Shown here: piece after piece, positions 1 to 8,880 of the stretch
How the letters are laid out: each line of letters begins with the position of its first letter
Numbering within the stretch: position 1 is the stretch's first letter
NCBI GenBank assembly: GCA_963775245.1
Contig: CAVZID010000026.1
Span: 124,001 to 188,000, forward strand
DNA: 64,000 nucleotides
Source of the DNA: CAVSWT01 sp963775245
GTDB lineage: Bacteria > Bacteroidota > Ignavibacteria > Ignavibacteriales > Ignavibacteriaceae
Direction: 5' to 3'
Position numbers and translations under genes: made by a program
Notes under the pieces: generated by a model
What the model was told of the DNA's origin: nothing
Databases searched by the model: none
Seen by the model: the letters and a program-made list of their open reading frames with translations, nothing else

Positions 1-909
1 TCAGTTTCCAACAGAATTAATCAGCCGCGATACGGCCATCAGCTTCATACTGTTCTCCGCAGCCTGGGTGATCCTTTTCATACAATTTCGGTATACGGCT
101 GGTCTCATTTTATGCGTACTGAATTTTTACCAATAAGCTTTACTAAAAATGATATGCAGTGGGTGCCGAATTACCAGCAGCATTTAATCGGGAGCGGAAT
201 GTTGTTTACCGCTATGAAAGAATGGTATCAAATGCATGGCTTTCCGGAGCCATGGCTTTTATCTGCAGTTACTTTAATGTCGCAGCATCTATTTAATGAA
301 GTGATGGAAACAGGGCCAAGCGAAGTTCAAAGTGTGGATGAAATATCGGACATTTATATCTTTGATATTGGAAGCATTGTGCTTTTTAGTTTTGATAATA
401 TAAATTCATTTTTTCATGACAAATTAAATCTCTCGGATTGGTCATTACAAGCGACAATAACTTTGCCCTATGGAAGAGTGAATGCAGGCCAATATTTTTC
501 AATGAAATGGAAACTTCCTTTTTCAGATGACTATTCTTTATTTTATAGATTTGGAATGGGAGCTTTATTAGGCTTCTCAAAAAAAATGAACCTTGAAGAT
601 AATTTGTCTGTCGGCTTTGGATTTAAAACAAAACACTTAGTAGACATAGATACAGTCTACCGCCAGAGGACAATTGAAACAAGCTGGCATGCAGGAATTT
701 TTTATGATAGAAATAATTCATTGCTGGCTTCTTTAGTATTCAGCGGAGTAAAAGAATATTTTTGTATGGCGGATATTTACCCGGGCATAATTAAAATCGG
801 AAACTTCTCGCCTGGAATCTGGGCTGTATTTGGAAGAAACGGCGATAACATGTTTGGCTTCTCAACCAGGTATGTATTTAGTATAGGTTATGAAGTGAAT
901 GCACCATAG
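1..909 (+). CDS. Membrane/outer-membrane protein, C-terminal part (5' truncated by window)
   Basis: The reading frame is open from the first base of the window, so the gene starts upstream; the first ATG inside is at 112. The visible 302 residues contain aromatic, alternating hydrophobic/polar segments (for example YFSMKWKLPF and YSLFYRFGMGALLGF) typical of beta-barrel strands, and end in a strand-like stretch with a Phe/Tyr pattern. The region around residues 70-110 (HLIGSGMLFTAMKEWYQMHG) recalls DUF3943-type outer-membrane proteins, but this is only a resemblance from memory. The downstream methyltransferase start overlaps its end by 11 bases, suggesting co-transcription. Function unknown. 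Confidence 0.6.
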   Translation, partial: SVSNRINQPRYGHQLHTVLRSLGDPFHTISVYGWSHFMRTEFLPISFTKNDMQWVPNYQQHLIGSGMLFTAMKEWYQMHGFPEPWLLSAVTLMSQHLFNEVMETGPSEVQSVDEISDIYIFDIGSIVLFSFDNINSFFHDKLNLSDWSLQATITLPYGRVNAGQYFSMKWKLPFSDDYSLFYRFGMGALLGFSKKMNLEDNLSVGFGFKTKHLVDIDTVYRQRTIETSWHAGIFYDRNNSLLASLVFSGVKEYFCMADIYPGIIKIGNFSPGIWAVFGRNGDNMFGFSTRYVFSIGYEVNAP

Positions 910-1621
910 CAATGAAAGGGATAATTTGAAATATACGGATCACATTGAACATTACAAGCTTGATGCTGAGTATTATGATTTTTTTACTTACGATAAGTTC
1001 ATGGAACAGGAACACAGGCGCAGGTATGAATCAATCTTTAATTTATTGAAAGTTAAAGAGAATGAAAGAATTCTGGAAATTGGTTCCGGTGCTGGACATG
1101 CATTAAAACATATTAAGTCGAGTAAATATTTTCCTCTTGATGTTTCAACTCATAATTTGAAAAAGATAATCGAAATTGACCACAATACGGAAAGCAAAGC
1201 AGAAAAAAAGGTTTTTCCAGCCAGTGGAGATGTATTCAATTTACCTTTTCCGTCAAATACTTTTGATACTATAATTCTTTCCGAAGTGCTGGAACATTTG
1301 GATAATCCGCCGGCAGCATTGAAAGAAATTTTTCGGGTGTTAAAGAAAGATGGGCGTTTTCTTGTTTCAGTCCCTTATAAACAGATAATAACTTATCAAA
1401 TTTGCATTCATTGTAATAAGCCGACTCCAACTTTAGCGCATCTTCATTCTTTTGATAAAGAAAAGCTTTCGAATATGGTGAAGGATGCAGGCTTCAAAAT
1501 TGTTAAGAGCTATAAATTCTTAAACAAAGCTCCACATAGGCTTCATGTGTACAGAATGCTAAAATTTCTTCCTTATCCACTCTGGAAAATTTTGGATTCA
1601 TTTAATTACACTTTTGCTTGA
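899..1621 (+). CDS. Class I SAM-dependent methyltransferase
   Basis: A 240-residue protein with a Rossmann-type methyltransferase core. Motif I is LEIGSGAGHA at about residue 59, followed by an acidic-loop region and the motif VLEHLDNPPAALKEIFRVLK, typical of the Methyltransf_11/UbiE-like superfamily. The C-terminal part has CIHCNKPTP, a possible metal-binding or structural pair of cysteines. The ATG at 899 overlaps the end of the upstream gene by 11 bases, which supports translational coupling. The substrate cannot be inferred; proteins of this kind act on small molecules, lipids or sugars. It uses AT-rich codons like its neighbours. Confidence 0.85.
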   Translation: MHHSNERDNLKYTDHIEHYKLDAEYYDFFTYDKFMEQEHRRRYESIFNLLKVKENERILEIGSGAGHALKHIKSSKYFPLDVSTHNLKKIIEIDHNTESKAEKKVFPASGDVFNLPFPSNTFDTIILSEVLEHLDNPPAALKEIFRVLKKDGRFLVSVPYKQIITYQICIHCNKPTPTLAHLHSFDKEKLSNMVKDAGFKIVKSYKFLNKAPHRLHVYRMLKFLPYPLWKILDSFNYTFA

Positions 1622-1680
1622 TAAGCCTTGTTCGATTATGATATTAGGGACAAAATAAAATTTATCTCTTTTAAATTTTC

Positions 1681-1890
1681 TTAATCCTCCAAAGTAAATC
1701 CAACTTTTACAATTACCTGCCAGTGCTGTACTTTTTGATCTTCAATATGTGCTCGTGTATCTATTACTTGCAGCCATCTCATATTTCTAACTGACTTTGA
1801 AGCTTTAGCCAGCGCATTAGAAACTGCATCCTCAATACTTTTGCTTGAAGTGCCTGCGAGTTCAATTATTTTATAAACGTGATCTGCCAT
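1681..1890 (-). CDS. Dodecin family flavin-binding protein
   Basis: A 69-residue protein beginning MADHVYKIIELAGTSSKSIE. Length, the beta-alpha-beta-beta pattern and the conserved Trp in NMRWLQV (residue 39) match dodecins, which form hollow dodecamers that bind and buffer flavins through stacking on that Trp. The start at 1890 is chosen because AAGGAG lies about 8 bases upstream; the frame is open further upstream to 1941 but those residues do not fit the family. It stands alone, facing the upstream methyltransferase gene end to end. Confidence 0.92.
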   Translation of the reverse strand: MADHVYKIIELAGTSSKSIEDAVSNALAKASKSVRNMRWLQVIDTRAHIEDQKVQHWQVIVKVGFTLED

Positions 1891-2147
1891 TGTTAAACTC
1901 CTTAATTGATTTTTAGAAATGAATTGGTAAGAATAATACAAACTAAAAAAAACAAGTACAACCTCGTAGATAAATTTTGTGAGCTAAATCTTTTTTTAAA
2001 TTATTTTTAATAATCAGTGATAATAAAAAAAATCTTAAATGATTAAATTACAGTGTCAAAAATATCAATTCAGCTTAGAATATTTTGCTCTAAAATATTT
2101 TTAGGTAAATTAGTATTCACTTTTCAAAATCTTTCCAAAGAGTAAAA

Positions 2148-2852
2148 ATGAGCGTTAAAAAAGTAAAACTTGAAATAAAAAAACAATCAAATAAAGAATT
2201 AGCAAAACTGCTTCAAAGATTCTTTAAAACCGGTCCGGGTGAATACGGTGAAGGCGATAAATTTGCCGGTATAAAAGTGCCTGTGTCAAGAAAGATAGCT
2301 ATTAATAATTCCGACTTAACTTTGGAAGAAGTTAAACAGCTTTTGGTTTCAGAAATACATGAAGAGAGATTAATTGCTTTGCTGATATTGGTTCATCAAT
2401 TTAAGAAAGGTGACGAAGCACAAAAAAAGAAAATATTTAAATTTTATGTTAGAAACACCAAACATATCAATAACTGGGATTTAGTTGATTTATCTGCCCC
2501 GCAGATTGTAGGAGCATTTATAGTTGACAAAGAAAAAGATATTTTGTTTAAATTTGCAAATTCAAAGAATCTCTGGCAAAAACGGATTGCTGTACTATCT
2601 ACTTTCAGCTTTATTAAAATCAACCGCTTTAATGAAGCCTTAAATATTTCTGAAATATTATTAAACGATAATCATGATTTGATTCATAAAGCCGTCGGCT
2701 GGATGTTAAGAGAAATAGGTAAAAGAAATTTGAAAGTTGAAGAAGATTTTTTGAAAAAATATTACAAGCAAATGCCGCGGACAATGCTGAGATATGCGAT
2801 AGAAAAATTTCCTGAGAAAAAAAGGCAGCAGTATTTAAAAGGAACAATTTAA
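2148..2852 (+). CDS. DNA alkylation repair protein, AlkD-like
   Basis: A 234-residue all-helical protein made of HEAT-like repeats. Recognisable blocks are FFKTGPGEYGEGDKFAGIKVP near the N-terminus, NWDLVDLSAPQIVG in the middle and HKAVGWMLREIGKR near the C-terminus, which are characteristic of the AlkD/AlkC DNA glycosylase superfamily. Members remove N3- and N7-alkylated bases without base flipping. The Trp and Asp of NNWDLVDL correspond to the DNA-facing active-site region. The gene starts with ATG about 200 bases after a gene-poor region and is followed after 18 bases by a VOC protein. A second alkyl-base glycosylase-like gene (AlkZ family) lies at 50947. Confidence 0.9.
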   Translation: MSVKKVKLEIKKQSNKELAKLLQRFFKTGPGEYGEGDKFAGIKVPVSRKIAINNSDLTLEEVKQLLVSEIHEERLIALLILVHQFKKGDEAQKKKIFKFYVRNTKHINNWDLVDLSAPQIVGAFIVDKEKDILFKFANSKNLWQKRIAVLSTFSFIKINRFNEALNISEILLNDNHDLIHKAVGWMLREIGKRNLKVEEDFLKKYYKQMPRTMLRYAIEKFPEKKRQQYLKGTI

Positions 2853-2870
2853 ATTTAATTATTTGATTTG

Positions 2871-3614
2871 ATGAAATATCTTAATACAGCAAATAGGCTC
2901 GGCGATGGGATACAAATTACAGTTGGGACTAACAGCATTGTTAAGTCATTTCCATTTTATGAAGCGTTAGGATTTACTAAGGTAGCTAAAAATGCCGAAT
3001 CTTATAATTGGCTGCTTCTTTCCGATGGTTTAATTAAGCTGCTCCTTCATCAAGACAAGTTTACCGGGATTGGCTATTTTGCCGATGATATGGATAAAAG
3101 AACTTTAGAAATGAGAGCAAATAATTTTAAATTTCTTTCCTACAAATTAAAGCTCAATCAATTTTATGAAGTGTTTAAAGATAAAAATGATTTTCATGTC
3201 AGTCTGATAAAACAAAACGTAAGTGAGATGTATAAGCCGGAAGGAAAGTCGCATTCAAATTGCGGTAAGTTTAAAGAGATACGAATTATAACTGAAAATA
3301 TTGATTCTTCAGTTGAATTTTGGATAAAGCTTGGATTTGAAACAGCACAAGAAGAGATTGATTCAAAAAGGTTTATTGCAGTAGAAGATGGTTTAATGAG
3401 AATTGCTTTTTACTTGCCAGGTGTACTTGACTATGATGTGGCCGGGCATGCAATTACTTATTCTTCCAAAACTATTAATCAAAAAATAATTAATTTAAAA
3501 AGCAGTGGTATTAATTTTATTAAAGAAGTTCAAGACTCTACAGGAAAGATAATCGAAGCAGTTGCAGTTTCTCCTGAAGGCCAAACCTTTCTGTTTACTT
3601 CAAACGTTGATTGA
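2871..3614 (+). CDS. VOC (glyoxalase/bleomycin-resistance) superfamily protein, two-domain
   Basis: About 247 residues forming two tandem vicinal-oxygen-chelate-like halves. The N-terminal half has ITVGTNSIVKSFPFYEALGF and the C-terminal half IRIITENIDSSVEFWIKLGF, each followed by a beta-strand-rich stretch ending in a PEGQTF-like motif. VOC proteins include dioxygenases, glyoxalases and resistance proteins. Metal ligands are not obvious, so the activity is unassigned. I use the ATG at 2871; a TTG sits just before it. It ends a few bases before the potassium-channel gene and is probably in the same transcript. Confidence 0.8.
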   Translation: MKYLNTANRLGDGIQITVGTNSIVKSFPFYEALGFTKVAKNAESYNWLLLSDGLIKLLLHQDKFTGIGYFADDMDKRTLEMRANNFKFLSYKLKLNQFYEVFKDKNDFHVSLIKQNVSEMYKPEGKSHSNCGKFKEIRIITENIDSSVEFWIKLGFETAQEEIDSKRFIAVEDGLMRIAFYLPGVLDYDVAGHAITYSSKTINQKIINLKSSGINFIKEVQDSTGKIIEAVAVSPEGQTFLFTSNVD

Positions 3615-3637
3615 CTTATTTATTAGAAAATAATTTT

Positions 3638-4570
3638 ATGAGAAGACGAAGCATTGACCCGGTTGGGTTGGGTGAAAAATATTCAAAAATCACAAGACGT
3701 GTTATCAACAAAGACGGTTCTTTTAATGTTGAAAAAAAAGGAATATCATTCAGCTTTAGAGATGCGTATCAGTATTTAATAAATATTACCTGGCCAAGAT
3801 TTTTTGTTTTGATTTTACTGTTATATTTTTTGACAAATTTAATTTTTGCTGCACTGTATTTTATAAATGGCTCCGATTATCTTGTCGAAATAAGAAACGG
3901 AAGTAATGCAGGTACTTTTTTTAATGCTTTCTTTTTTAGTGTTCAAACTTTAACAACTGTTGGTTACGGGAAAATAGCCCCGGTTGGTTTATACTCTAAT
4001 ATAATTGCTTCAATCGAAGCCATGACAGGGCTGATGTCATTTGCTTTAATAACTGGATTGCTTTATGGTAGATTCTCACGCCCTTCAACAAGAATATTGT
4101 TTAGTGAAAAAGCAATTGTATCTCCATACAATGATAAAAATGCGCTAATGTTTAAAATTGCAAATCAGCGGCGAAATAATTTAATGGAGCTTGAAGCAAG
4201 GTTGCTGCTGGTATTAATTGATAAAGCTGACAATAATTTTAATAGGCAGTATTTTAATTTAAAGCTTGAGAGAACCGGAGTTTATTTTTTCCCGCTGACC
4301 TGGACAATTGTTCATCCAATTGATGATGATAGTCCTTTCAAAGGGATGAAGATTGAAGATTTAAAAGCAATGTCAGCAGAAATATTAATTTTGATTAAAG
4401 GGTTTGATGATACATTCAGTCAAACAGTACATTCAAGATATTCCTACACGATGGATGAAATTGTCTGGGGTGCAAGATTTACACCTTCCTTTCATATTGA
4501 AGATAATGGCGAAATAATTTTTGATTTGAATAATGTTCATAATTATGAGCTTGCGGAATTAAACTCTTAA
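3638..4570 (+). CDS. Inward-rectifier-type (Kir) potassium channel
   Basis: About 310 residues. It has two transmembrane helices (FFVLILLLYFLTNLIFAALY and the segment after the pore, IIASIEAMTGLMSFALITGL) flanking a pore loop with the selectivity filter TTVGYGK. The C-terminal 170 residues form the immunoglobulin-like cytoplasmic domain of KirBac channels, with the typical NQRRNNLMELEARLLL and DDSPFKGM blocks. It conducts potassium across the inner membrane. I use the ATG at 3638 because residues upstream of it are unlike the family. Confidence 0.93.
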   Translation: MRRRSIDPVGLGEKYSKITRRVINKDGSFNVEKKGISFSFRDAYQYLINITWPRFFVLILLLYFLTNLIFAALYFINGSDYLVEIRNGSNAGTFFNAFFFSVQTLTTVGYGKIAPVGLYSNIIASIEAMTGLMSFALITGLLYGRFSRPSTRILFSEKAIVSPYNDKNALMFKIANQRRNNLMELEARLLLVLIDKADNNFNRQYFNLKLERTGVYFFPLTWTIVHPIDDDSPFKGMKIEDLKAMSAEILILIKGFDDTFSQTVHSRYSYTMDEIVWGARFTPSFHIEDNGEIIFDLNNVHNYELAELNS

Positions 4571-4656
4571 AACGATTCTGATTTTCAGCATAATACTTTT
4601 CATTCAAAATTATTAATTTTAAGTCATCAAAATAATAAAAATGGAAAGGGGCAGTT

Positions 4657-5109
4657 ATGGTTACAAAACAAGCTATTGATACTTTTTTAAGCCTGCAGAA
4701 AATTGCTGTTGTCGGTGTTTCACAAAATCCTAAAAAATTCGGGACACTTTGCTTCCATTTCTTAAAAGATAACAATTATAATGTTATTCCCGTGAATCAT
4801 AAGCTCAACGAATTTGATGATAAAAAATGCTATCCAAATTTAACTTCCATTCCTGAAAAGATTGACGGAGCATTATTAGTTGTTCCCGGGGAACAAACAG
4901 AAAAAATTGTTGAAGAAGCAAAATCATTGGGAATTAATCACATCTGGATGCAAAACGGAGCAGAAACAAAAAAGGCCATTGAATTTTGTGAAGAAAATAA
5001 TATTAATGTTGTTCACAATGAATGTATTTTTATGTTTGCCGAGCCGGTAAAAGGCGGGCATAAATTTCATAGAACAATAAGAAAAATATTTAGAAAGCTG
5101 CCGGCATAA
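4657..5109 (+). CDS. CoA-binding domain protein (YccU-like)
   Basis: A 150-residue Rossmann-fold protein with the nucleotide-binding start VVGVSQNPKKFG near residue 18 and the motif HIWMQNGAE further on. Both are characteristic of the stand-alone CoA-binding family (YccU/YneT type) related to the N-terminus of succinyl-CoA synthetase alpha. The ATG at 4657 follows a purine-rich AAAGGGG about 8 bases upstream. The physiological role of the family is not settled. It sits alone between the channel gene and a lipoprotein gene. Confidence 0.88.
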   Translation: MVTKQAIDTFLSLQKIAVVGVSQNPKKFGTLCFHFLKDNNYNVIPVNHKLNEFDDKKCYPNLTSIPEKIDGALLVVPGEQTEKIVEEAKSLGINHIWMQNGAETKKAIEFCEENNINVVHNECIFMFAEPVKGGHKFHRTIRKIFRKLPA

Positions 5110-5236
5110 AAATATATTTTAACGGTGGATAAATAGGCTGTTGTATCAATAATTCAATAAATGTAATTTTCAATTAAAGTTTAACAAATTTTTATTTTTT
5201 TTACTTGATATACGAATTGAAAATCAAAGGAGTTTT

Positions 5237-5650
5237 ATGCAAAAAAATATTTACATAATTATTTTAAGCTTAGTTTTATTTTTAATTGGCTGCAGTGAAT
5301 TTTCTACTCTTGATAATAAAAAAAATGACAATACTTCCATAGTTAAGAAAGTCTTTGCCATAGATGTTGAAGCAAGTTTCAATAATGATTCAGTAAGTGT
5401 TGCATTGGATGATAGTGTTTTAGCTTCACAACGAATAACAACAAATGCGACTTTAAATGCTGCCTGGTTAAGCGGCCCGCATGAATATCCTGAAGGGGAT
5501 CATACTTTAACTTTTAAGATTTTTAATCTCAATAAAAGTAAATCACATAAATTTACTTTAAGCGATACTTTGACAGTTAGAGTAAATTACAATCGCACCA
5601 GCGGTGAAATATTATTTCAAGACCATGATGGATTGATTGTTAGAAAGTAA
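5237..5650 (+). CDS. Putative lipoprotein
   Basis: A 137-residue protein with a classical type II signal peptide: a hydrophobic stretch (IIILSLVLFLIGC) ending in a lipobox LIGC with Cys at residue 19. The mature part is beta-rich with the pattern AAWLSGPHEYPEGDHTLTFKI, resembling an Ig-like or carbohydrate-binding fold, but no family is recognised. The start is well supported by AAAGGAG upstream. It is expected to be anchored in the outer or inner membrane and facing the periplasm. Confidence 0.75.
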   Translation: MQKNIYIIILSLVLFLIGCSEFSTLDNKKNDNTSIVKKVFAIDVEASFNNDSVSVALDDSVLASQRITTNATLNAAWLSGPHEYPEGDHTLTFKIFNLNKSKSHKFTLSDTLTVRVNYNRTSGEILFQDHDGLIVRK

Positions 5651-5720
5651 AAATACTGTAAACTTGAATTAGACTATTTTAAGTTATTTATATTAGCCCA
5701 TAAATATTAGAGAATTGAAA

Positions 5721-5861
5721 GTGAAAATAAGTGAATCAATTGCTTTATTAAAAATACTATCCTTGAACGAGAAGGATTTGAAGAATGAAAATTTTAAATC
5801 AGTTGATAAAACATTCAAAGATGTTAGTTTAAGAATAAAAGAGTTTAAAAGAAAAAAATAA
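5721..5861 (+). CDS. Possible 46-residue small protein
   Basis: A GTG-initiated open frame of 46 codons, lysine-rich with a helical pattern (KISESIALLKILSLNEKDLK) and a basic tail. No ribosome binding site of note and no recognised family. It lies in a 300-base gap after the lipoprotein gene and may be spurious. Confidence 0.2.
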   Translation: MKISESIALLKILSLNEKDLKNENFKSVDKTFKDVSLRIKEFKRKK

Positions 5862-5966
5862 AATTCAAAAACTGTTGCAAGAAAGAATTCTAAAAAAGGG
5901 CTAAAACTATTTTAGATAATTTTTTATCAAGCTTTATGTTTTTTGTAATAGCTTAAGCTGCTACTT

Positions 5967-6419
5967 TTAAGATTCAGTTTTATTTGCTTTAACCCTCACA
6001 TCAAATTTATTGGTTATTTTATTATCAGACATTTGAAGCTGAACATTTACTCCTGTCTTATGTAATTTAAAATCAAAAATAGAAACAGTATCAACAGCAA
6101 ATCCATTTGAAATGGATTTACTTATTAAAGCGCTGACATCTTTACGTGCTGTCTTTTCATTAGTATATGAAACACTTGCTTCAGCCTGAAAGACGCCATC
6201 TTTATTAGAAACAAAGATCATGCTGTTGGAATCAGTTTTATAAAACATGCAAAGCATTTCAGCATTGCTGTTGTCTTGATGAACCGGCTTTCCGTACTTT
6301 TTGATTACATCTGATTGCTTTTTCCCAATAAAGTTATGGACATTAATGTCCTGGCCAAAGGAAGAAAATGGGAAAAGAAATAAAACACTTAGTAAGACTA
6401 ATAGTTTGTAATTTTTCAT
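5967..6419 (-). CDS. Exported protein of unknown function
   Basis: A 150-residue protein whose N-terminus (MKNYKLLVLLSVLFLFPFSS followed by FGQ) is a clear Sec signal peptide. The start at 6419 is preferred over the longer frame because it places the signal peptide at the N-terminus. The mature part begins DINVHNFIGKKQSDVIKKYG; the sequence FIGKKQSDVIKKYGKPVHQD resembles the short alpha-beta repeat of SmpA/OmlA or BamE-like small periplasmic proteins, a weak resemblance only. It stands alone in opposite orientation to its neighbours. Confidence 0.7.
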   Translation of the reverse strand: MKNYKLLVLLSVLFLFPFSSFGQDINVHNFIGKKQSDVIKKYGKPVHQDNSNAEMLCMFYKTDSNSMIFVSNKDGVFQAEASVSYTNEKTARKDVSALISKSISNGFAVDTVSIFDFKLHKTGVNVQLQMSDNKITNKFDVRVKANKTES

Positions 6420-6703
6420 AAGTTCCCCACAGATAAAAAATAAATATTGAAAAAATAATAAGGAATTGTGCGCTCGGTATAAAACCGGGGAAGTAAAAGC
6501 GGAAGAGAAATGTTTTATAAACATCTTCATCATATTTGCCCAGAAGGCTGATAAATACTATTCAAATATCGCTTTATTTACAAGGATAATCAATGAAATT
6601 TAAAATGGAATTTAGTTTATTGCATTCACTATAAATTAAAGTTTAACTTGTTTTGCGAATTAAACTTTTTTGAAATTATTATTTAAAATTTCAAATATGA
6701 ATT

Positions 6704-6731
6704 GTAGGGGTCTAAAATTTTAGACTCCTAC
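6704..6731. repeat. Near-perfect 28-base palindrome
   Basis: Left arm GTAGGGGTCTAAAA and right arm TTTTAGACTCCTAC pair over 14 positions with one G/T mismatch and no loop. It lies about 35 bases before the acetyltransferase gene. It could be a terminator-like hairpin of an upstream transcript, an operator or a small repetitive element; nothing in the window decides this. Confidence 0.5.
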
Positions 6732-6764
6732 TATAAAACCAAAAATATTATAACATTTACAATA

Positions 6765-7346
6765 TTGGCATCCCAAATAAAATATGATTTAGCTTTCCAT
6801 CCATTGACTAAAGACAGGTGGAAGGATTTTGAAGAATTATTTGGCCCTCGCGGTGCCGTTGCCGGATGCTGGTGTATGTGGTGGCGGATATCAAGAGCAG
6901 AATTTAGAAAGCAAAAAGGTGATGGGAATAAAAGAGCCATTAAAAAAATTGTAAACAAAAATGAAGTGCCGGGTATTTTAGCTTATGCAGATGGAAAAGC
7001 TGTTGGTTGGTGTTCAATTCAACCCAGAGAAGTTTTTCCAAGATTAGATAACTCAAGGATTTTACAGAGAGTTGATGACAAACCAGTTTGGTCAATTGTT
7101 TGTTTTTTTATTGCGAGAGGTTTTCGTAAATCCGGAATAAGTGAAGAACTAATAAAAGCTGCCGTTAAACATGCAAAAAAGCATGGAGCAAAAATTATTG
7201 AAGGTTATCCAACCGAGCCTAAAAAAGAAAAAGTTGCTGATACTTTTGTTTACACAGGTTTTTATTCATCATTTAAAAAAGCAGGATTTAAGGAAGTTGA
7301 AAGAAGATCGGAAACTCGGCCGATTATGAGATATTATATTAAATAA
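6765..7346 (+). CDS. GNAT family N-acetyltransferase
   Basis: A 193-residue protein. The N-terminal part has an unusual Cys/Trp block (GCWCMWWRISRAEFRKQKGD). The acetyl-CoA-binding region follows the pattern WSIVCFFIARGFRKSGISEEL with RGFRKSGI as the motif A pyrophosphate loop, and the C-terminal beta-bulge region is FKKAGFKEV. This matches a GNAT subgroup often annotated only as acetyltransferase. The start is TTG at 6765, since no ATG in frame precedes the conserved block. Substrate unknown. It converges with the TauE/SafE gene 8 bases downstream. Confidence 0.85.
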   Translation: MASQIKYDLAFHPLTKDRWKDFEELFGPRGAVAGCWCMWWRISRAEFRKQKGDGNKRAIKKIVNKNEVPGILAYADGKAVGWCSIQPREVFPRLDNSRILQRVDDKPVWSIVCFFIARGFRKSGISEELIKAAVKHAKKHGAKIIEGYPTEPKKEKVADTFVYTGFYSSFKKAGFKEVERRSETRPIMRYYIK

Positions 7347-7354
7347 AAATCAAA

Positions 7355-8101
7355 TTAAAAAACTCCGAACAACTTTAAAGCAATTACAAATATTGCCGCC
7401 ATCAAAAACATTCGAATAAACTTTTCTCCTTTTTTAACAGAAAGCTTTGCGCCCCACCAGCCGCCAATCATATTGCCGGCAGCTAATCCAAGCCCCATAA
7501 ACCAATTTATATTTTTTGAAACTACAAACACCAATAGCGCCGGAATAGTATAAATAAGCACTATAAAAACTTTGTGCATATTTATGTGAACAAGATTGAG
7601 CTTCATTAAATATTTTAAAGAAGCCATTAAAATAAAACCAACTCCAACTTGAATGAAGCCGCCGTAAAATCCAACAAAGATCATTGCGATGTAAGTCTGC
7701 CAGCTAATTTTATTCGATTTATTTTCTTCAATGTTTTTTTTAGTTGGAATAATCATCGAAATAATTATCCCAATCATAACCACTGCTAAAATTTTTTGAA
7801 ATAATTCATCCCCGATTTTAATTGCTAACAAAGCTCCAATTATTGAACCTGGCAAAGTAAGAAGCGACAGTTTTAAGCTGATATCAAATTGTTTATAATT
7901 TTCCTGCTTGAATGAATAAACAGCAGAAACATTTTGAAGAAGTATTGCAATTCTATTTGTACCGTTGGCTGTTGCTGAATCCAAGCCCAAAAATATTAAG
8001 GAAGGTAAAGTTAAAGTTGAACCGCCGCCGGCAGTAACATTCATAAATCCGGCTATTAAACCAACACCAAAAAGAATTAATATTGAGAGGTAGTAAGGCA
8101 A
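7355..8101 (-). CDS. TauE/SafE family sulfite/anion exporter-like permease
   Basis: A 248-residue polytopic membrane protein with about eight hydrophobic segments. Near the N-terminus it carries GLIAGFMNVTAGGGSTLTLP, the GGG-containing signature of TauE/SafE (DUF81) permeases, and in the second half YGGFIQVGVGFILMA, the internal repeat of that signature. Family members export sulfite, sulfoacetate or other anions. Substrate cannot be deduced here, because no sulfur-metabolism genes are adjacent. Confidence 0.92.
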   Translation of the reverse strand: MPYYLSILILFGVGLIAGFMNVTAGGGSTLTLPSLIFLGLDSATANGTNRIAILLQNVSAVYSFKQENYKQFDISLKLSLLTLPGSIIGALLAIKIGDELFQKILAVVMIGIIISMIIPTKKNIEENKSNKISWQTYIAMIFVGFYGGFIQVGVGFILMASLKYLMKLNLVHINMHKVFIVLIYTIPALLVFVVSKNINWFMGLGLAAGNMIGGWWGAKLSVKKGEKFIRMFLMAAIFVIALKLFGVF

Positions 8102-8289
8102 TTATGCTGTGAATTTAATTTTATTTGATGTAACATAATTTATGAGGATTCAAAAAACAAATATTTATTAAAGTCAAAATTTAAAAATCAATATTCAAAA
8201 TAAATTTGATGAATTTGGGTTTGATATTTTATGATATATAAAATGTCTCCTAAAGAATTTTGTCTTTTGCCGTTTGTGTTTTGGTATTT

Positions 8290-8313
8290 AATTCATCTTG
8301 GCAAAGATGAATT
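8290..8313 (-). terminator. Terminator-like hairpin at the end of the YtxH gene
   Basis: A perfect 10-base-pair stem (AATTCATCTT / AAGATGAATT) with a four-base loop overlaps the stop codon of the minus-strand YtxH gene. The tail after it is not T-rich, so termination is plausible but not certain. Confidence 0.5.
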
Positions 8314-8788
8314 AGTTGTTTCTTCTTTTCATGCTTAAGTGTTTTGGTAAAGCTTCATCTTCAAATTCATCGAAATTATTATGTCCTTCATAAAATATAT
8401 TTTCTGTATAATCAAGATTTGATTTGCCGTTTCCGTTTTTGTGCTTGTACGTATTAACAGCAGCATTTAAAGCAGCCTTCAAGCTTGTTATTTCTTTTTC
8501 GATTTTTTCTGTTGGAAAGTCGTATTTTCCAAAAGCATAATTTCTAATTTTCCGAAAAAGCTGTTCTGCTTTACCTAATAGTTCTTCACCTTTTGATTTT
8601 GCTTCTGATAAAAGTCCTTCACGTTTTTTTGCTGCCTGAATTTGATAGTGCTCAATTTTATCTATAATGTCTCCACGCAATTCTCTGCCGCTTTTTGGCG
8701 ATAATAAAAAAGTTAATGCGCTGCCAGCTATTCCACCAAGTATAAAAGCTAAAAGCACATTATCTGAATTTTGTTTTACTTCTTCCAT
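8312..8788 (-). CDS. YtxH domain protein
   Basis: A 158-residue protein with one N-terminal transmembrane segment containing LAFILGGIAGSALTFLLSPK followed by SGRELRGDI. This is the glycine-rich helix plus SPxSGxE/RxR motif of the YtxH family. The rest is a charged amphipathic helix and a low-complexity, asparagine-rich tail. YtxH proteins are small membrane-associated proteins linked to general stress, function unclear. AGGAG is placed about 8 bases upstream of the ATG. It ends in a hairpin. Confidence 0.88.
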   Translation of the reverse strand: MEEVKQNSDNVLLAFILGGIAGSALTFLLSPKSGRELRGDIIDKIEHYQIQAAKKREGLLSEAKSKGEELLGKAEQLFRKIRNYAFGKYDFPTEKIEKEITSLKAALNAAVNTYKHKNGNGKSNLDYTENIFYEGHNNFDEFEDEALPKHLSMKRRNN

Positions 8789-8850
8789 ATTTGGCTCCTA
8801 ATTATTTCATTTAAATCTATTGTCTTGTCAACTATGTGATGACATGTTAT

Positions 8851-8880
8851 AAACCCAATTTCTTCAGAGAAATTGGGTTT
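8851..8880. terminator. Perfect 12-bp stem hairpin
   Basis: AAACCCAATTTC pairs perfectly with GAAATTGGGTTT around a six-base loop. There is no clear gene ending directly at it. A closely similar hairpin occurs at 25284-25316 in the eCIS operon, so this may be a lineage-typical terminator. Confidence 0.5.
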